Shown in pieces: positions 11,851 to 22,868 of a DNA stretch of 64,000 nucleotides. Below the pieces are notes generated by a model. That model saw nothing but the letters and a program-made list of their open reading frames with translations, was not told the DNA's origin and did not search any database. The stretch's first letter is position 1. The number at the start of each line of letters is the position of its first letter. The DNA is from Phylloscopus collybita (lineage: Eukaryota > Chordata > Aves > Passeriformes > Phylloscopidae): positions 22,671,501 through 22,735,500 of the forward strand of contig JAJNNQ010000003.1 of NCBI GenBank assembly GCA_027886175.1. The letters run 5' to 3'. A program made the position numbers and the translations under genes.

Positions 11851-13739
11851 ACTTAAGCCATCACAGGTATGTTGACTGCTGTCAAGAAAGTCCAGGTAAG
11901 GAAATATTGCTCATTTAATGCTGTGGGGACACAGATTCAACATGCTGTGCCACCCTGGCTGTAGCTGGGGAACATGGCACTGTAGGAATTGGACAGCTGA
12001 AAAGAATGAGCCACATCTGCTGCCCCTGCATGGGTGGGAAATGCCAGGATGGCATGTGACACAGCACTTGGCTCTGCTGAAGCAAGCAGGGTCCCTGCAG
12101 AAGCACAAATGCAGGTCAGGGATTCATTTCTCCATGTGCCAGGGTACGTGTTGGGGCTCAGCTGGCAAACTTCATGTGCTGAAGACAAAATTCTTCTCTT
12201 TTTGCTGTTTCTCTGAGCACAGCAAGGCAGACGTAGCTAGTGCCACTCCCCAACTCTCTAGCTGGGACAACTCCCTCTGAAAAGCACTGCAGCAATGCTC
12301 ACAGAGCTGCTGAAAGTCCCTTGTTCCTCTGCAGGCAGCTGACTCATGTTTGTTTCCCAGCTAAACCAGCCCAGAGAGGCAGAGTATCCCATCTGTCCCT
12401 TGCAGGACACCATGGGCAGGTGCACATCTGCCTCCAGAGCAGAGCTTCCCTCCTCTGCCCACGCCAGCACAGGCATGTGAGGACACATCAGCTGGGGCAG
12501 GCAGCACCTTGTCATACCTTGTCACACCTTGTCACACCTTGTCACACCTTGTCACACCTTGCCAGCTCTGGGGAACCCAACCATCTGCTCCTGGGAGCAG
12601 CCACTCTCCTGGGATTTCTGGAATGGGTTTTCTAAGCTGGTCTGTCCTGGAGACAACGCTTACACTCAGGCCCCTGGGGATTATTTTCTGTTCCAGTCCT
12701 TGTTTCCCCACTTTACAGCCTCACAGAAGTTAGCAGGATAACCAACTAGCTCTACTGTGCACCAAAACTCTGAATGTTAAATCCACAAAGTACCTGTTTC
12801 CTACCCAGGAAATCTAACAAGTAGGCTGCCCTCTATACTTTCTCCTTTGTCAAGCATATGGGCTCCCACATTATGCATGCAGGCTCTGTATAGCTGCATG
12901 CTTCTCACACATAAATACTCATGAAGGAGAGACAGTCCATGGATCTTTATTCTGCAACTCAAATTATGCCTCATTTCTATCAGTGGAAATCCACTGTGTT
13001 CAGTGGAGGCAGCAGCTACTCTATTGCATCATGCAAGACTAAAATTCTGCCCTGGAATATCAGTATCTCTGTGTTCTGTATTTTTCTGACAAAAGGAATC
13101 CATTAAAAAGTCACACAGTGATGACAATTAAAGCTTCTCTCACCAGTAGATTACAAGGACACAAGTCAGCTCCCCAGCCATGGAAAGTGCTTCACTTGTC
13201 TCAGACACGTGGCTATATCAACACTCTCAGCATAGTCTCTATGTCTAGGTGCATTGAAAATAATAAAAAACCCACTTATTTTTGAATTTTTAAAAATAAT
13301 GGCTATGCCTAACAACGTTTTAGAGTCAATATCACATGGTAGCAGCTCTGCTGCTCAATAGGGAGATGATTTCTGTCTGCATTTACGGTGATATGGATTC
13401 ATCACTTCAAAAATATACAAATACATTTCCTAAAAGGGTGAGATTTTTCAGGCAGCCCTTCAAAGAAGCCTTCATGAACCATTGTTTGTTTTCAAACCCA
13501 AAATTTTTGGAGAAGTTAAAAAAATTTCCAGCTCCTATTGAGCTTGAAAATGCTGTAGACTCTGAATACACATGTAGGTGCCCTACGGATCTTTGCCCTT
13601 GATTTGTAGGCCCAAGAAAGGGGAGAGTGACAAAAATGGAATTCCAGGCAAGAGAAGGTGGCTTTCACTCAGCAGTCACTTAGGTAACAGCACAAAGCTT
13701 GTCCCATCAGCTGTAGGTGTGCCAGCCCTGTGTGGTAGC
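11851..13739. other. Unique non-coding DNA with one small minisatellite
   Basis: Apart from the decamer array at 12505-12560 I see no structure. The expected 3' LTR downstream of the env relic at 13740-14302 (on the minus strand) is not evident here. Confidence 0.45.
12505..12560 (+). repeat. 10-bp minisatellite, about 5.5 copies
   Basis: A GTCACACCTT decamer is repeated in tandem, the first full unit reading GTCATACCTT. Four following units are perfect, and the array stops at GCCAGC. It is probably polymorphic in copy number. Confidence 0.9.
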
Positions 13740-14302
13740 ACTCACCTCACCAGTGTAAACCAGTAAAACAATAATGGGGTGACATAATGTATTTAAAATC
13801 CCAGCTGCAGTTGGTGACCATCCAAAGAGCACATCCCACCAGTGATGGCTTGCATCTTGTTTTATTCTTCGCAAAACTCTGCTTGTTTCCTTTGTGTCGT
13901 GAACAGTAATTAGAGTTTACTCTGCACTTTCCTGAATTTCTTTCAAAATTCCAATCAGGTCTTGGTGTTCAATGAATTGCTTTACTAAGGTAAGGTTCAT
14001 CCCAGTAGGTGTAGGTGATAATCTGTCATACATTGTGTTGTTGGACTTTACCAACTGGTGGGGTACAAAGGGTGCCAAATATAAAGAGTTGCACCTGACA
14101 ATCTTAACAAAATTACAAATACAAAAGTTAGAATGATTCTTAACAGGCAAAGTTACATTGTCATCATCAATTTTTACCAAAACACAAGCAGTTCTTAAAC
14201 ATACACAGCCTTGGCCAACATATACAAGCACAGCCTTTTGGCTAGTGCCTGGATGAATTCCAAAGTCCAAATGCCTTGCTCAGTGTCAAGACACAAGTCT
14301 GA
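13740..14302 (-). pseudogene. env (relic): Decayed endogenous retrovirus env relic
   Basis: The minus strand carries an open frame (start 14270, stop TAA at 13917-13919) with a Cys-rich segment (CVCLRTAC, then CICNF and VRC) and several N-glycosylation sequons (NVT, NHS, NNT, NLT). Reading on in the same frame past the TAA gives HHWWDVLFGWSPTAAGILN and a hydrophobic stretch (about 13795-13855 and on toward 13760). This is the pre-membrane and membrane region of a retroviral envelope transmembrane subunit. In an intact virus it would be the surface/fusion glycoprotein. The relic is broken by the internal stop, by an apparent frame change near 14270-14280, and by loss of both ends. LTR B lies immediately against its N-terminal side. 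The retroviral class is not determined. Confidence 0.7.
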
Positions 14303-14307
14303 CTTTT

Positions 14308-15087
14308 TGTCTTGGGTTGTGGAGCCAGGGGTGTGTATTCTATTTCATTTGCTAAAAACAGTTGGGGAGATGTTTTTCTTTATCTCTTGTAACTCTGGGG
14401 GGAGAGGGGCGGATGCCTTCTGATAATGGGGCAGCTGTTAAACCAGGTGGGGCAGTGTTTCTTATCTCTGTCACCTCCTGTCCTCCCTCCAGGGGAATAT
14501 TTTCTGCTAATGGACCATTAACACCTCCCCAAACTAACACATCCCCAAACTATGCCCTCCCCAAAGCAGAACATCCACATTCCATCATCCTATTGTGAGA
14601 TGTTCCACCCAGTGGGGGGAGCCAACCATTCCTACCTGGATAAAACTGAGACACAGGAACACAAAGGCATCCAGCTTCACCTGATTTCTGGGAGGAAGAC
14701 TGGACCCCTTCTCAGCACCACTGGACCCTTTTGCTACAGGATCATCTCTGCTCCAACAGAACCACCTCTGCCACTCCAGGAGGACTCACTTTGGGACTGC
14801 TTCCAACACCCTGACCAACAGGGTGTCAGGTTGTAGCTCTGACTCTGTCAGGGTTCTCCAAAACTGTTGTTTGTTTGTTTGCTGGTTTGGTTGGGTGGTT
14901 TTGTTTTTCTTCTACATTTGTATTGTTAATATACCTAGTAAAGAACTGTTATTCCTATTCCCAAATCTTTACCTGAAAGCCCTTAATTGCAAAACTATAA
15001 TTTGGCAGGGATGAGGGGTTTACATTCTCCATTCTAAGGGAAACTCCAGCTTTCCCTGGCAGATACCTGGCTTTCCAAACTGAGACA
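14308..15087 (+). mobile_element. Solo LTR B of an endogenous retrovirus (family 1, long 3' end)
   Basis: It starts TGTCTTGGGTTGTGG and ends CCAAACTGAGACA. The perfect 5-bp duplication CTTTT is at 14303-14307 and 15088-15092. Its first ~530 bp correspond to LTRs A and C but with an extra block at about 14521-14588 made of imperfect TCCCCAAACT repeats. After 14835 the sequence is unrelated to A and C: a G/T-rich tract and then a ~150-bp end (TTTACCTGAAAGCCCTTAAT...) that I associate with a common songbird LTR type. It is 780 bp, about 200 bp longer than A. No internal region is present. Confidence 0.9.
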
Positions 15088-15092
15088 CTTTT

Positions 15093-18000
15093 TCAAACCA
15101 GTGCTTTACATGGAGGCTGCCCTGGCCCCAGCAGGGAGTTGGGGCATTGCTGAGGGCATCACAGAGAGCCTGTGAGGTCACCCTCCTCCCCAAACCTGGA
15201 GCTGAAGGAGCCCAGAGGGCGCAGCCTCAGAGCTCAGCCCACGGAGCAGCAATGTGACAGATGGCAAACAACTGCAGGACAGCCACCAGGGCCACGTGGT
15301 GCACAGAAGGGGAGAGGGAAAGGATAAAACAATCCCACATAAAATGACACTCCTTTAGAGTACATACACTCACCTAAACCACGTCAGATGAGGAAACACG
15401 TGCAGGTCAGAAGACATCAAGGAAACATGGAAAGAGAAAAAAAAAAAAGAGGGAGCAAATTAGTTGCGGTTCCCATTGGCTTGGTGATGGGAGCTTGGAG
15501 CTGCCCACAAAATCAGACTCAACCTTTATTAGAGTGAGCAAAGTTTAACAAAATAACTCTCCTCTGCTGCCTTTTTGCTGTGTGTCAGTTTAGCAGCAGC
15601 ATGATGCATGCAGATGAAAAACCAGAGAATTAAGAACAAATCCTTAGTGCACCATGGAGGGAACACAACTCCACCTGCAAGGCTCTCAGAGGCTTCCCAC
15701 CCACAGCTGTTTGTGACTCAACACAAAGGCCTGACTTTCCCTTCATATCTCACTGACTTTGGTTAAAGCAGGTTTAGGAACTTGATTCCTGTTGAGTCCA
15801 TTAATTCTTAGCTGTGCTCAGTCTGGAGCAAATTGCAAGAGTGGACAATCATCAGGGAAAAACTGCTTTAAGAGAAAAGGAAAATAAAAGACAGGAATAC
15901 GAGTAATTTTTTAAAAAATCTTTCTTTTGCACTGTTGGGCTTTTTTTCCTTATTGAGGCTCCTGTTACTATGATATTTATTTGATACAATATAACTTTAT
16001 TCCTTCACTCCATTGCATGACAGAAGTCTTCATTCTAAACAAAGATTTTGTGTGAGAGCAGTCAGCTCTCACTCCCACTAGCTGAAGTAACTCACAACCT
16101 ACGTTTCTGCTGCAAATGACATCAACAGGTGATAGGATATGCTTCATTAACCTTGACTACAAACATTTAACAACAAATTGCCGTTTCTGCTTTCTTTCCT
16201 TTAATCATGGATGGACACTTCCAACAACAAATGACCACACCATTGCTCCCCAACATCTTCTTTCCCAGAGTCTTTCATTTTTGTCTTCTGATTACTGAGA
16301 TTTTATCTTGAGGCTTGCCATTGCTTTTATACAAAACTTCCTTGTAACCTCTCTGTTAGATCAAAGTGATTTATCCTCATTTAAAAAATGGCCACCACCT
16401 CTCAGGGCATTCCTGAGAATGGGTCACAGCCCTTCTGTGAGCAGAGGATCATCACTTCTCTATTTTGTCCATTCTCAGAGCTGATGGAATCATGAGCAAA
16501 ATCCAAACCAAACAATGGTAAATAAACCCTTTGCAGTACAGAACATGGTCACCTACAGAAAGCTCTGTCTGGACAGGCACACTGAGGGCAGACTGGGCAA
16601 GCTCAAAAACCACTGAGAATTACAAAATACAGTAGGATCTGCATCTAGGCCAGGAAATTTCTTGTCTTTGCTCAGGGGAAGGAGGATACACCCTTGCCTT
16701 GTTCCAGTTATCTGTAGCTCTTTCTGAGCAGCACTGAAGATATTGTGTGAAGGTGGGCCTTTAATCTGACCCAGGACAGTGATATCCTGGCATTCAAAGG
16801 TTGAAGCCTGGCTGTTCTCCAGGCTCTCTGTGGCTAGAAATCAGGGCAGGGGCTCCTAAGGACAAAAGGTGCTAAGGAAGGGAACATGGAGAAAAAAAAA
16901 AAAAAAAAAAAAGATTAGAGAGGAGAGTAGAACAGCTCCCCTTACCCCATGAGATTCATCAGAAAAAAAAAGCACAACCAGCCAATCAATCCAAAAGCAA
17001 CTAAATAAACTCTCTGCAGGTTTGGCTTCATCAGCAGTATTTGAATTTTGAAGGACAGTTAATCCAGAACCCCAAGAAGGAAGCTTCCTTTATGTAACCA
17101 CAACAATGAGGACGGGAGCCACGGGGTCAAGCTGAGCTCAGGCTGCCCAAAGGGCAGGGGCAGGAGTGAAACCTCAGTGCTCCATCCCACAGCCCCAGCC
17201 CCAGCCAGGGAAGGGCACTGCCTTCCCAAAACAGCCTTTTTGCAGAACACAGACTAGGCCCTCTGGGGCCAGAGGTTTAAAATCAACCAAGCAAGTCATG
17301 ACTCTCTGCTCCCCAGTCTGAAGAGCTTCCTTCCCCCAGCACCAGCAAACATCACTCTGTGTCACTCTGTGTTGGCCAAGCCAGTGTTTTCTTTGCATTT
17401 TTTTTCCCCCAATTTTAACATCATTTACAAATGAACAACTCTTGATGGCAGGCTGGGCTAGGCCAAGTGCAGGTGCTCCTTCAGCACTGCCTGGTCTTTA
17501 TGAGCAATAACATTTCAGTCACTTTAGTGTGGTTCTGCTGACATAACTCAGCCCTGATTCAGGGCTCCAGACCCACAGCCTCGTTAATGAGGATAAATGT
17601 ACCTTTATCTTTACAAGCCAGGGCTTCTGCAGGGTTTGAGGTGCAGAGATATAAAGAAGAAGAACTGTGGCTGGCTGCCTTCTGCAGGGTATTAGAGACA
17701 CCTACACACAGTCCCACAGCCTGACAGTAATAGGAATTAAGACTGGACTTGTGTGGCATTGCCAGGAAAATCATGCCAGCTCTCCAAGGTTGACAGATGC
17801 AGCAGGAGCAGCAAGGGAGCAAAAAAAGGAGACAAAGCTATTGGTAAGATGAAGAGATAACAAAATTAAACATCTACAATGTGAACTTCTCCCTAACTTA
17901 GAATCAGACTAGCATTTACAGCATAGCACAAAACTAACACAACATGACTTAAACTCCATTTAAATCCCTCTCTTTTTGCATTTTTAAAATCCTAATTCCC

Positions 18001-18312
18001 ACTCCCACGAGGACAAATGAGTCCTCAGACACAGATGAGGCATCAGCCAACCACACTACAAGGGAACAAAGCCCAGTTAGCATCTTCCACTACCAGGAAT
18101 TTCCTATGGAAAATGAATAAAAAGGCAATGTTTTCTGCCCCAGCCAGCCTGGGCCTTGGCTGGCTGTGGCAAGACAGCAGAATTCCTTGTTCCAGCATTT
18201 AAGCAGGGTTTTAGTTCCAAGCCTTGGGCACAGAGTGGAAGAGAAAAACAGCTCAAATCATTCCGCAGCTCAGACTCAAACAATATCATCACTTGGCATT
18301 TCTACTAATGAC
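15093..18312. other. Unique non-coding DNA with one poly-A tract
   Basis: Single-copy sequence. It includes A22 at 16892-16913 and a moderately GC-rich patch at 15110-15330. No gene or mobile element was recognised. Open frames are below about 90 codons. Confidence 0.5.
16892..16913 (+). repeat. Poly-A tract, 22 nt
   Basis: An uninterrupted A22 run. No retroposon body or target-site duplication was recognised on either side, so it is listed as simple sequence. Confidence 0.9.
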
Positions 18313-18371
18313 ACAAAAAAAAAAAAAAAAAGAAAAAAAGAAAAAAAAAAGAAAAAAAAAAAAAAAAAAAG
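18313..18371 (+). repeat. Interrupted poly-A tract
   Basis: About 58 bases of A with three isolated G interruptions (A17, A7, A10 and A19 blocks roughly). It accounts for lysine-rich open frames across it, which are artefacts. No upstream LINE or SINE body was recognised. Confidence 0.9.
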
Positions 18372-21360
18372 GTCCCCTCTTTTTTGGAGACATCCAGAAA
18401 GCTCCACGGGCAGGGATGAAGAGAGCAGAAGAGGAAAGGCTCTGGGTCAGATCTCACACGGCCTGGGGTGCAGATGCACAGCTCGTGCAAGGCCAGCTGG
18501 CAGAGGGACCTGCTGGCACTTTATCCCAGCAACCCTCGTGCAAGCTGAAAAGAAGATGAAAACCAATTCTGCTCAAAACACATTTTTCAAAAGCCTTGAT
18601 GACTTTTACTGCTCTCTAGAATAAGCTAGCATTTCACTGAAATAAAACTGCATGGTAAATGCTGTGGGTTTTCTTTTTTTTTTCCCTCAGATTAGTCATA
18701 AAAAGGTTTGTGTGGAATGCAATTAGACTGATTCCTCTTAACTGTCACTGAAGATTTTTCTGTTTCTGTATGAACTGGGCTGATTTTATATTGGACATTG
18801 GTGAAAAGCATTCAGTATTCTACTTTAGGAGCTCCCCTATTTAGTGAACTGAAAACCAGTGATAAGATGTCTATAAAAAAAGCTAGCTTTTCAGGCAGTA
18901 AAAGTGATTCCTTTATACTGGAATATTTGTTTTACTAAACACTGAATAGTATTTTTCAGAACTGAGAAGAAAATCTAAGGATTCATCACAACTAAGTGAC
19001 ACATCAGCCATTGCATATGGTCTTTGAAACCAACAGACAGTTTTGGGGCACTGGAAATTGTTTTCCTCAGACAAAGCAAGCATGGATATAAACCCGCTCT
19101 TATTACTGGAATCAGTAGCTCTGACTTCAGTGACAGCAGAATTAGATCAACATCCTGCACTTTTGGGGATCCCACCTGCACTCAGTGCAGCACTGTTTTT
19201 GAGAAGCAGGACAGAGCATGGCTCTGAAAGGGTTACTTTGTTACAGAGATGCTTACTTTACAAACCAAAACCCATTAAGTGCTATTTTTACCAACTTTTC
19301 CTGTAAAGTGTTTTTCTTCCTTTCAGGTTTGTATTTGTATTAAGGAAATAGGAGAAGGGGGGGAGGTGATGAGAAAGGGAGACCCAAAGGTTTGCTTTGA
19401 CTGGAAAGTGGCACAAAGAGGCAAATGCATCCCTGTGAAGTTGAGAATGTGCTGGATCATGAAGCACAAGGGTTCCCAGACCCTTGTCCTGTTGTACAGC
19501 TACAGCATCATTTCACCTCCTGGGCCTTTCAGATTGCAGGAACCTGAAAGCAGGAACTGGCTGTTATTATATGATGCTCAGCAGAAAAAAAACCCCACTC
19601 ATATTTATGCCACTTTGTTCCACCAGATTACAGTGATTTTGCAGATTTCCCTCAGTATTTCTCCTCAGAATCTCTCTGACTGCAGCAGTGGAGTTGATCT
19701 GGCCCAGCCAGAGTGAACAAGCACTTCAGGAACCAAAACGCTGGCCTGGTGTCAGAGAATTTGTCACTGTCCATTCAATCATAATCTTAGCTCAAGGGCA
19801 AGTAAAGCTGTGTGTTACACATGCTCTTTTCTAGTTTCCAAATTGGAATGGGTGCTGATTGGAATGGGGGGAGCTGAGCTCCCAGCAGAGGCTCTGGGCT
19901 GTCTGCTCACACCACCCCACCTGCCTGTCACCAGCAGTTTAAATGCTCAGCATGGCCACTCCTCGTGCCAGCCAAATGCCTTCCCTGAGCTGCCTGTGCC
20001 ACACCTGCCAATGAACAACAGAAACAAAACCCACTGGGGGACAAAAACCCCAATTAACCTGCTCAAGAAAAGATGATCTGTTTGCTCTTCCCTGCTCCTT
20101 GGTACTAATGGCTTCAAAACTACCTGCACACCAAGTACACGTGTGTGGCATCTTGGCACAATTGTCAGAACAAAGAAATCAGTGCTGAGTGTCCCTTCCC
20201 CACTAAGGGCTTATCCAGTTACTCACAGCTCTCACTCCTCGTGGTTGCAAGGCAGCTTGAACCCCAGCTTGGTTTCTTCCCCAACCCTGTGAACTGCATT
20301 AAAATAAAGCTTTTCTTTTTGTGTTTGACGACCTCAAAAGAAAGAAATTTGTCTTAATTAACAAAGGGGTGTCAGCTCCTGAAAAGTGTTTTCCCTGTGA
20401 TTACAAAAACATCTCCAAAGCCTTACATTTCTAGAGTCTTTCAAAAATTCTGCTTGAGTTTTCCTCCCTGGCCTCAGCCTTCACAGTACAAACTCTTTGG
20501 GTTATGAAACCTGTACTCAGATAGATCAGAGACAAAGAAACATAGAAGGTTTAGAGATCAGTAGGTATGGAAATCCAAACTTCCATATCCTGACACTTGC
20601 ACTCAGGTCTAAAACTTAGAGAGGGGCAAGAGACTTAACATTGTCAGTGCACAACTTCCTCAGGTTCTCCTAGGCTGCACTCTCATTTGTGCTTAGGAAT
20701 TAGAGAAATACCAGATAGTCACAAGTCCTCTGGTATCTTATCAGCGTGAGGACCAGGAATTTTATCACTTGTATTAATAAGTAAACATTCTGCCCCCTTT
20801 GCTTTCCACTGCTTCCTTCAATAAACTACCCCAGCCCTGACGGATGAGAAGCCCTTGCCCAGCACACACTTTCCTGGTAAAAACAAAAATCCACAGCACT
20901 GCTGTGCCATGATTATCCTGTTCACTTGGTCCTGCAGCAGAGGAGGAGGGTCCAGTGGCCAAATGACACCATCCCAAGATGGAGCATGCCAAAGCAGCTC
21001 CCTGCTCTCAAATCCCACCAGAAGTCTGCACTGTTATGAGCATGGCTGCTTCACTCCAGACACTTGATGTCAGGGAAGGAGAAGAGGGAGGTAAAACCAA
21101 AATCCTCTTGGGAATCACTCAACTCACACGAGCACAGGAGACATCACTGCTGGTAGAGCCAGGAGAAGCTGGAAGCTTGAGGGACCAGTAATCACAACAT
21201 GCTGAAAGAACAGGCAGGACAGATCAGCTGAGGTCAGGATCTGATGGTCTGTAGGGTCTGTCTGTAAAAATGACTGAACTGCAGCCTCAAGGAAGTTTTC
21301 TGTTCACACAGAGCATAGCCCTGAACCAATGTGGAGTGTGTATCAGCTCTGCCAAGGCAG
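18372..21360. other. Unique non-coding DNA, nothing recognised
   Basis: Single-copy sequence. An AATAAA within ATTAAAATAAAGC near 20300 is not attached to any recognisable exon or LTR. Open frames up to about 145 codons have no known motif. Confidence 0.5.
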
Positions 21361-21712
21361 AATCACAGAATCACAGAATCACAGAATCACAGAATTTCTA
21401 GGTTGGAAGAGACCTTCAAGATCATCGAGTCTTAGAGCAACCCATGCTCTAACACCTCAACTAGACCATGGCACCCAGTGCCACATCCAGTCTTGTTTTA
21501 AACACATCCAGGGATGGTGACTCCACCACTTCCCCGGGCAGGCCATTCCCATACTTTATCACTTTTTCTGTGATAAACTTTTTCCTAATATCCAACCTGT
21601 ATTTCCCTGGGCACAGCTTAAGACTGTGTCCTCTTGTTCTGTCAGTTGTTGCCTGAAGAAAGAGACCAACCCCCAAATGACTGCAGCCACCCTTCAGAAG
21701 GGCAGTGAAGGG
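21361..21712 (-). mobile_element. CR1 LINE 3' end, 5'-truncated
   Basis: The plus strand begins with four AATCACAG octamers and continues with AGGTTGGAAGAGACCTTCAAG. This is the reverse complement of the CR1 3' terminus, whose tail is an ATTCTATG-type octamer repeat. On the minus strand the frame gives RLDIRKKF and then VESPSLDVFKTRLDVALGAM, matching the conserved C-terminus of the CR1 reverse-transcriptase polyprotein, and stops just after. CR1 elements are usually 5'-truncated, as here. The frame runs open through the fragment, so this copy is not among the oldest. The upstream boundary near 21712 is approximate. Confidence 0.92.
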
Positions 21713-22703
21713 ACAGGAAATTTCAAGCAAAGCTGAAAACACCAAGGATCTGTGCTGGTTTTGAGTTAATTTTTCCATTAAAAAAAATTTGTGTGGCACT
21801 GTGTTCTGCATTTATGCTGGAAACAGTGTTGACAATCCAGGGGTGTTTCTGTAACTGCTGAGCAGGTGCTTACACACAGTCAAGGCCTTTTCTGTTCCTC
21901 ACCCCACCAGAGAGGAGACTGGGGGAGCACAAGGAGTCAGGAGAGGGCACAGCCAGGAGAGCTGACCCAAGGGCTATCCCACACCATACAGCATCTGCTC
22001 AGCATGGAGGAGAAGTGCAGTGGGATGGCATTTGTCTTCCCAAGTCACTGTCACACCTGGTGAAGCCCTGCTCTCCTGGAGATGGCTGAACTCCTGCCTG
22101 CTGGTAAGGGGTGAGTGTTTTCCTTGTTCTGCCTTGCTTGTGCATGTGGCTTTTGCCTCCCCTGTTAAACTGTCTTCACCTCAACCTGTCAGCTTCTTGC
22201 TTCAGATTCTCTCCCCATCCATGGGGAGTGAGTGAGCACCCATGTGGGGCTCAGCTGCTGCTGGGGTTAAACCACAGCAGAGCCCTGGTGGGGTGAGGCA
22301 CAGTAGTGGGGAAATGGGAAACACACAGCCCTTCAGGAATAATCCACAAAGACACCCCAAATCCCTGCAGTACAGCAAAGGCAAGACAACAGACACAGAA
22401 CCAAACCAACACATGGACACCTGGAAACAAGACAAAACCCCACTGGTTTTTTTTTTCATGTGTATATAAAGAAGTCTAAGCAGCCCTCAGACTTTCTGTG
22501 AATACACTCCTGCCTGGGTGGCAGGAGCAGCACAGTTATGTAAGGTACATGTGGTTTTCACATGCCAAACAATACTTTTATGGCAAAGTGATATATAGGC
22601 CAGGTACTGTCAGAACTGAAAATGCTGCTCATGAAGGTATTGTCCTGTGCGTCTGCAAAAAAAGGGAATAAAACAATCTTGCAATAATTTCCCTAGGGCT
22701 GGG
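21713..22703. other. Unique non-coding DNA, nothing recognised
   Basis: Single-copy sequence between the CR1 end and the A/C-rich block. Short overlapping open frames only. Confidence 0.45.
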
Positions 22704-22868
22704 AAAAAAAACCCACCAAAAAATCCAAAAAACCCAAAAGACCCAAAAAAACCCAACCCAAACCAAACCAAACAACAAACAAACAAACACCCCCCCCAAA
22801 CAAAACAGAACAACAACAACAAAAAACCAACCAACCAAACAAAAAAACCACCAAAAACCAAACCAATC
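22704..22868 (+). repeat. A/C-rich low-complexity block
   Basis: About 165 bases almost free of G and T on the plus strand. It is built from irregular CCAAAA, CCCAAA, AAAC and CAA units, with a C8 run in the middle. Reading frames over it, one Pro/Lys/Asn/Thr-rich and the other Phe/Trp-rich, are by-products of composition. Confidence 0.9.

Noticed and set aside
18166..18624. 152-codon lysine-rich open frame
   Set aside because: It is held open by the interrupted poly-A tract at 18313-18371, and the flanking parts have no protein similarity that I recognise.
20080..20330. Possible LTR or 3' UTR end with AATAAA near 20300
   Set aside because: No TG...CA ends, duplication, second copy or upstream exon could be found.
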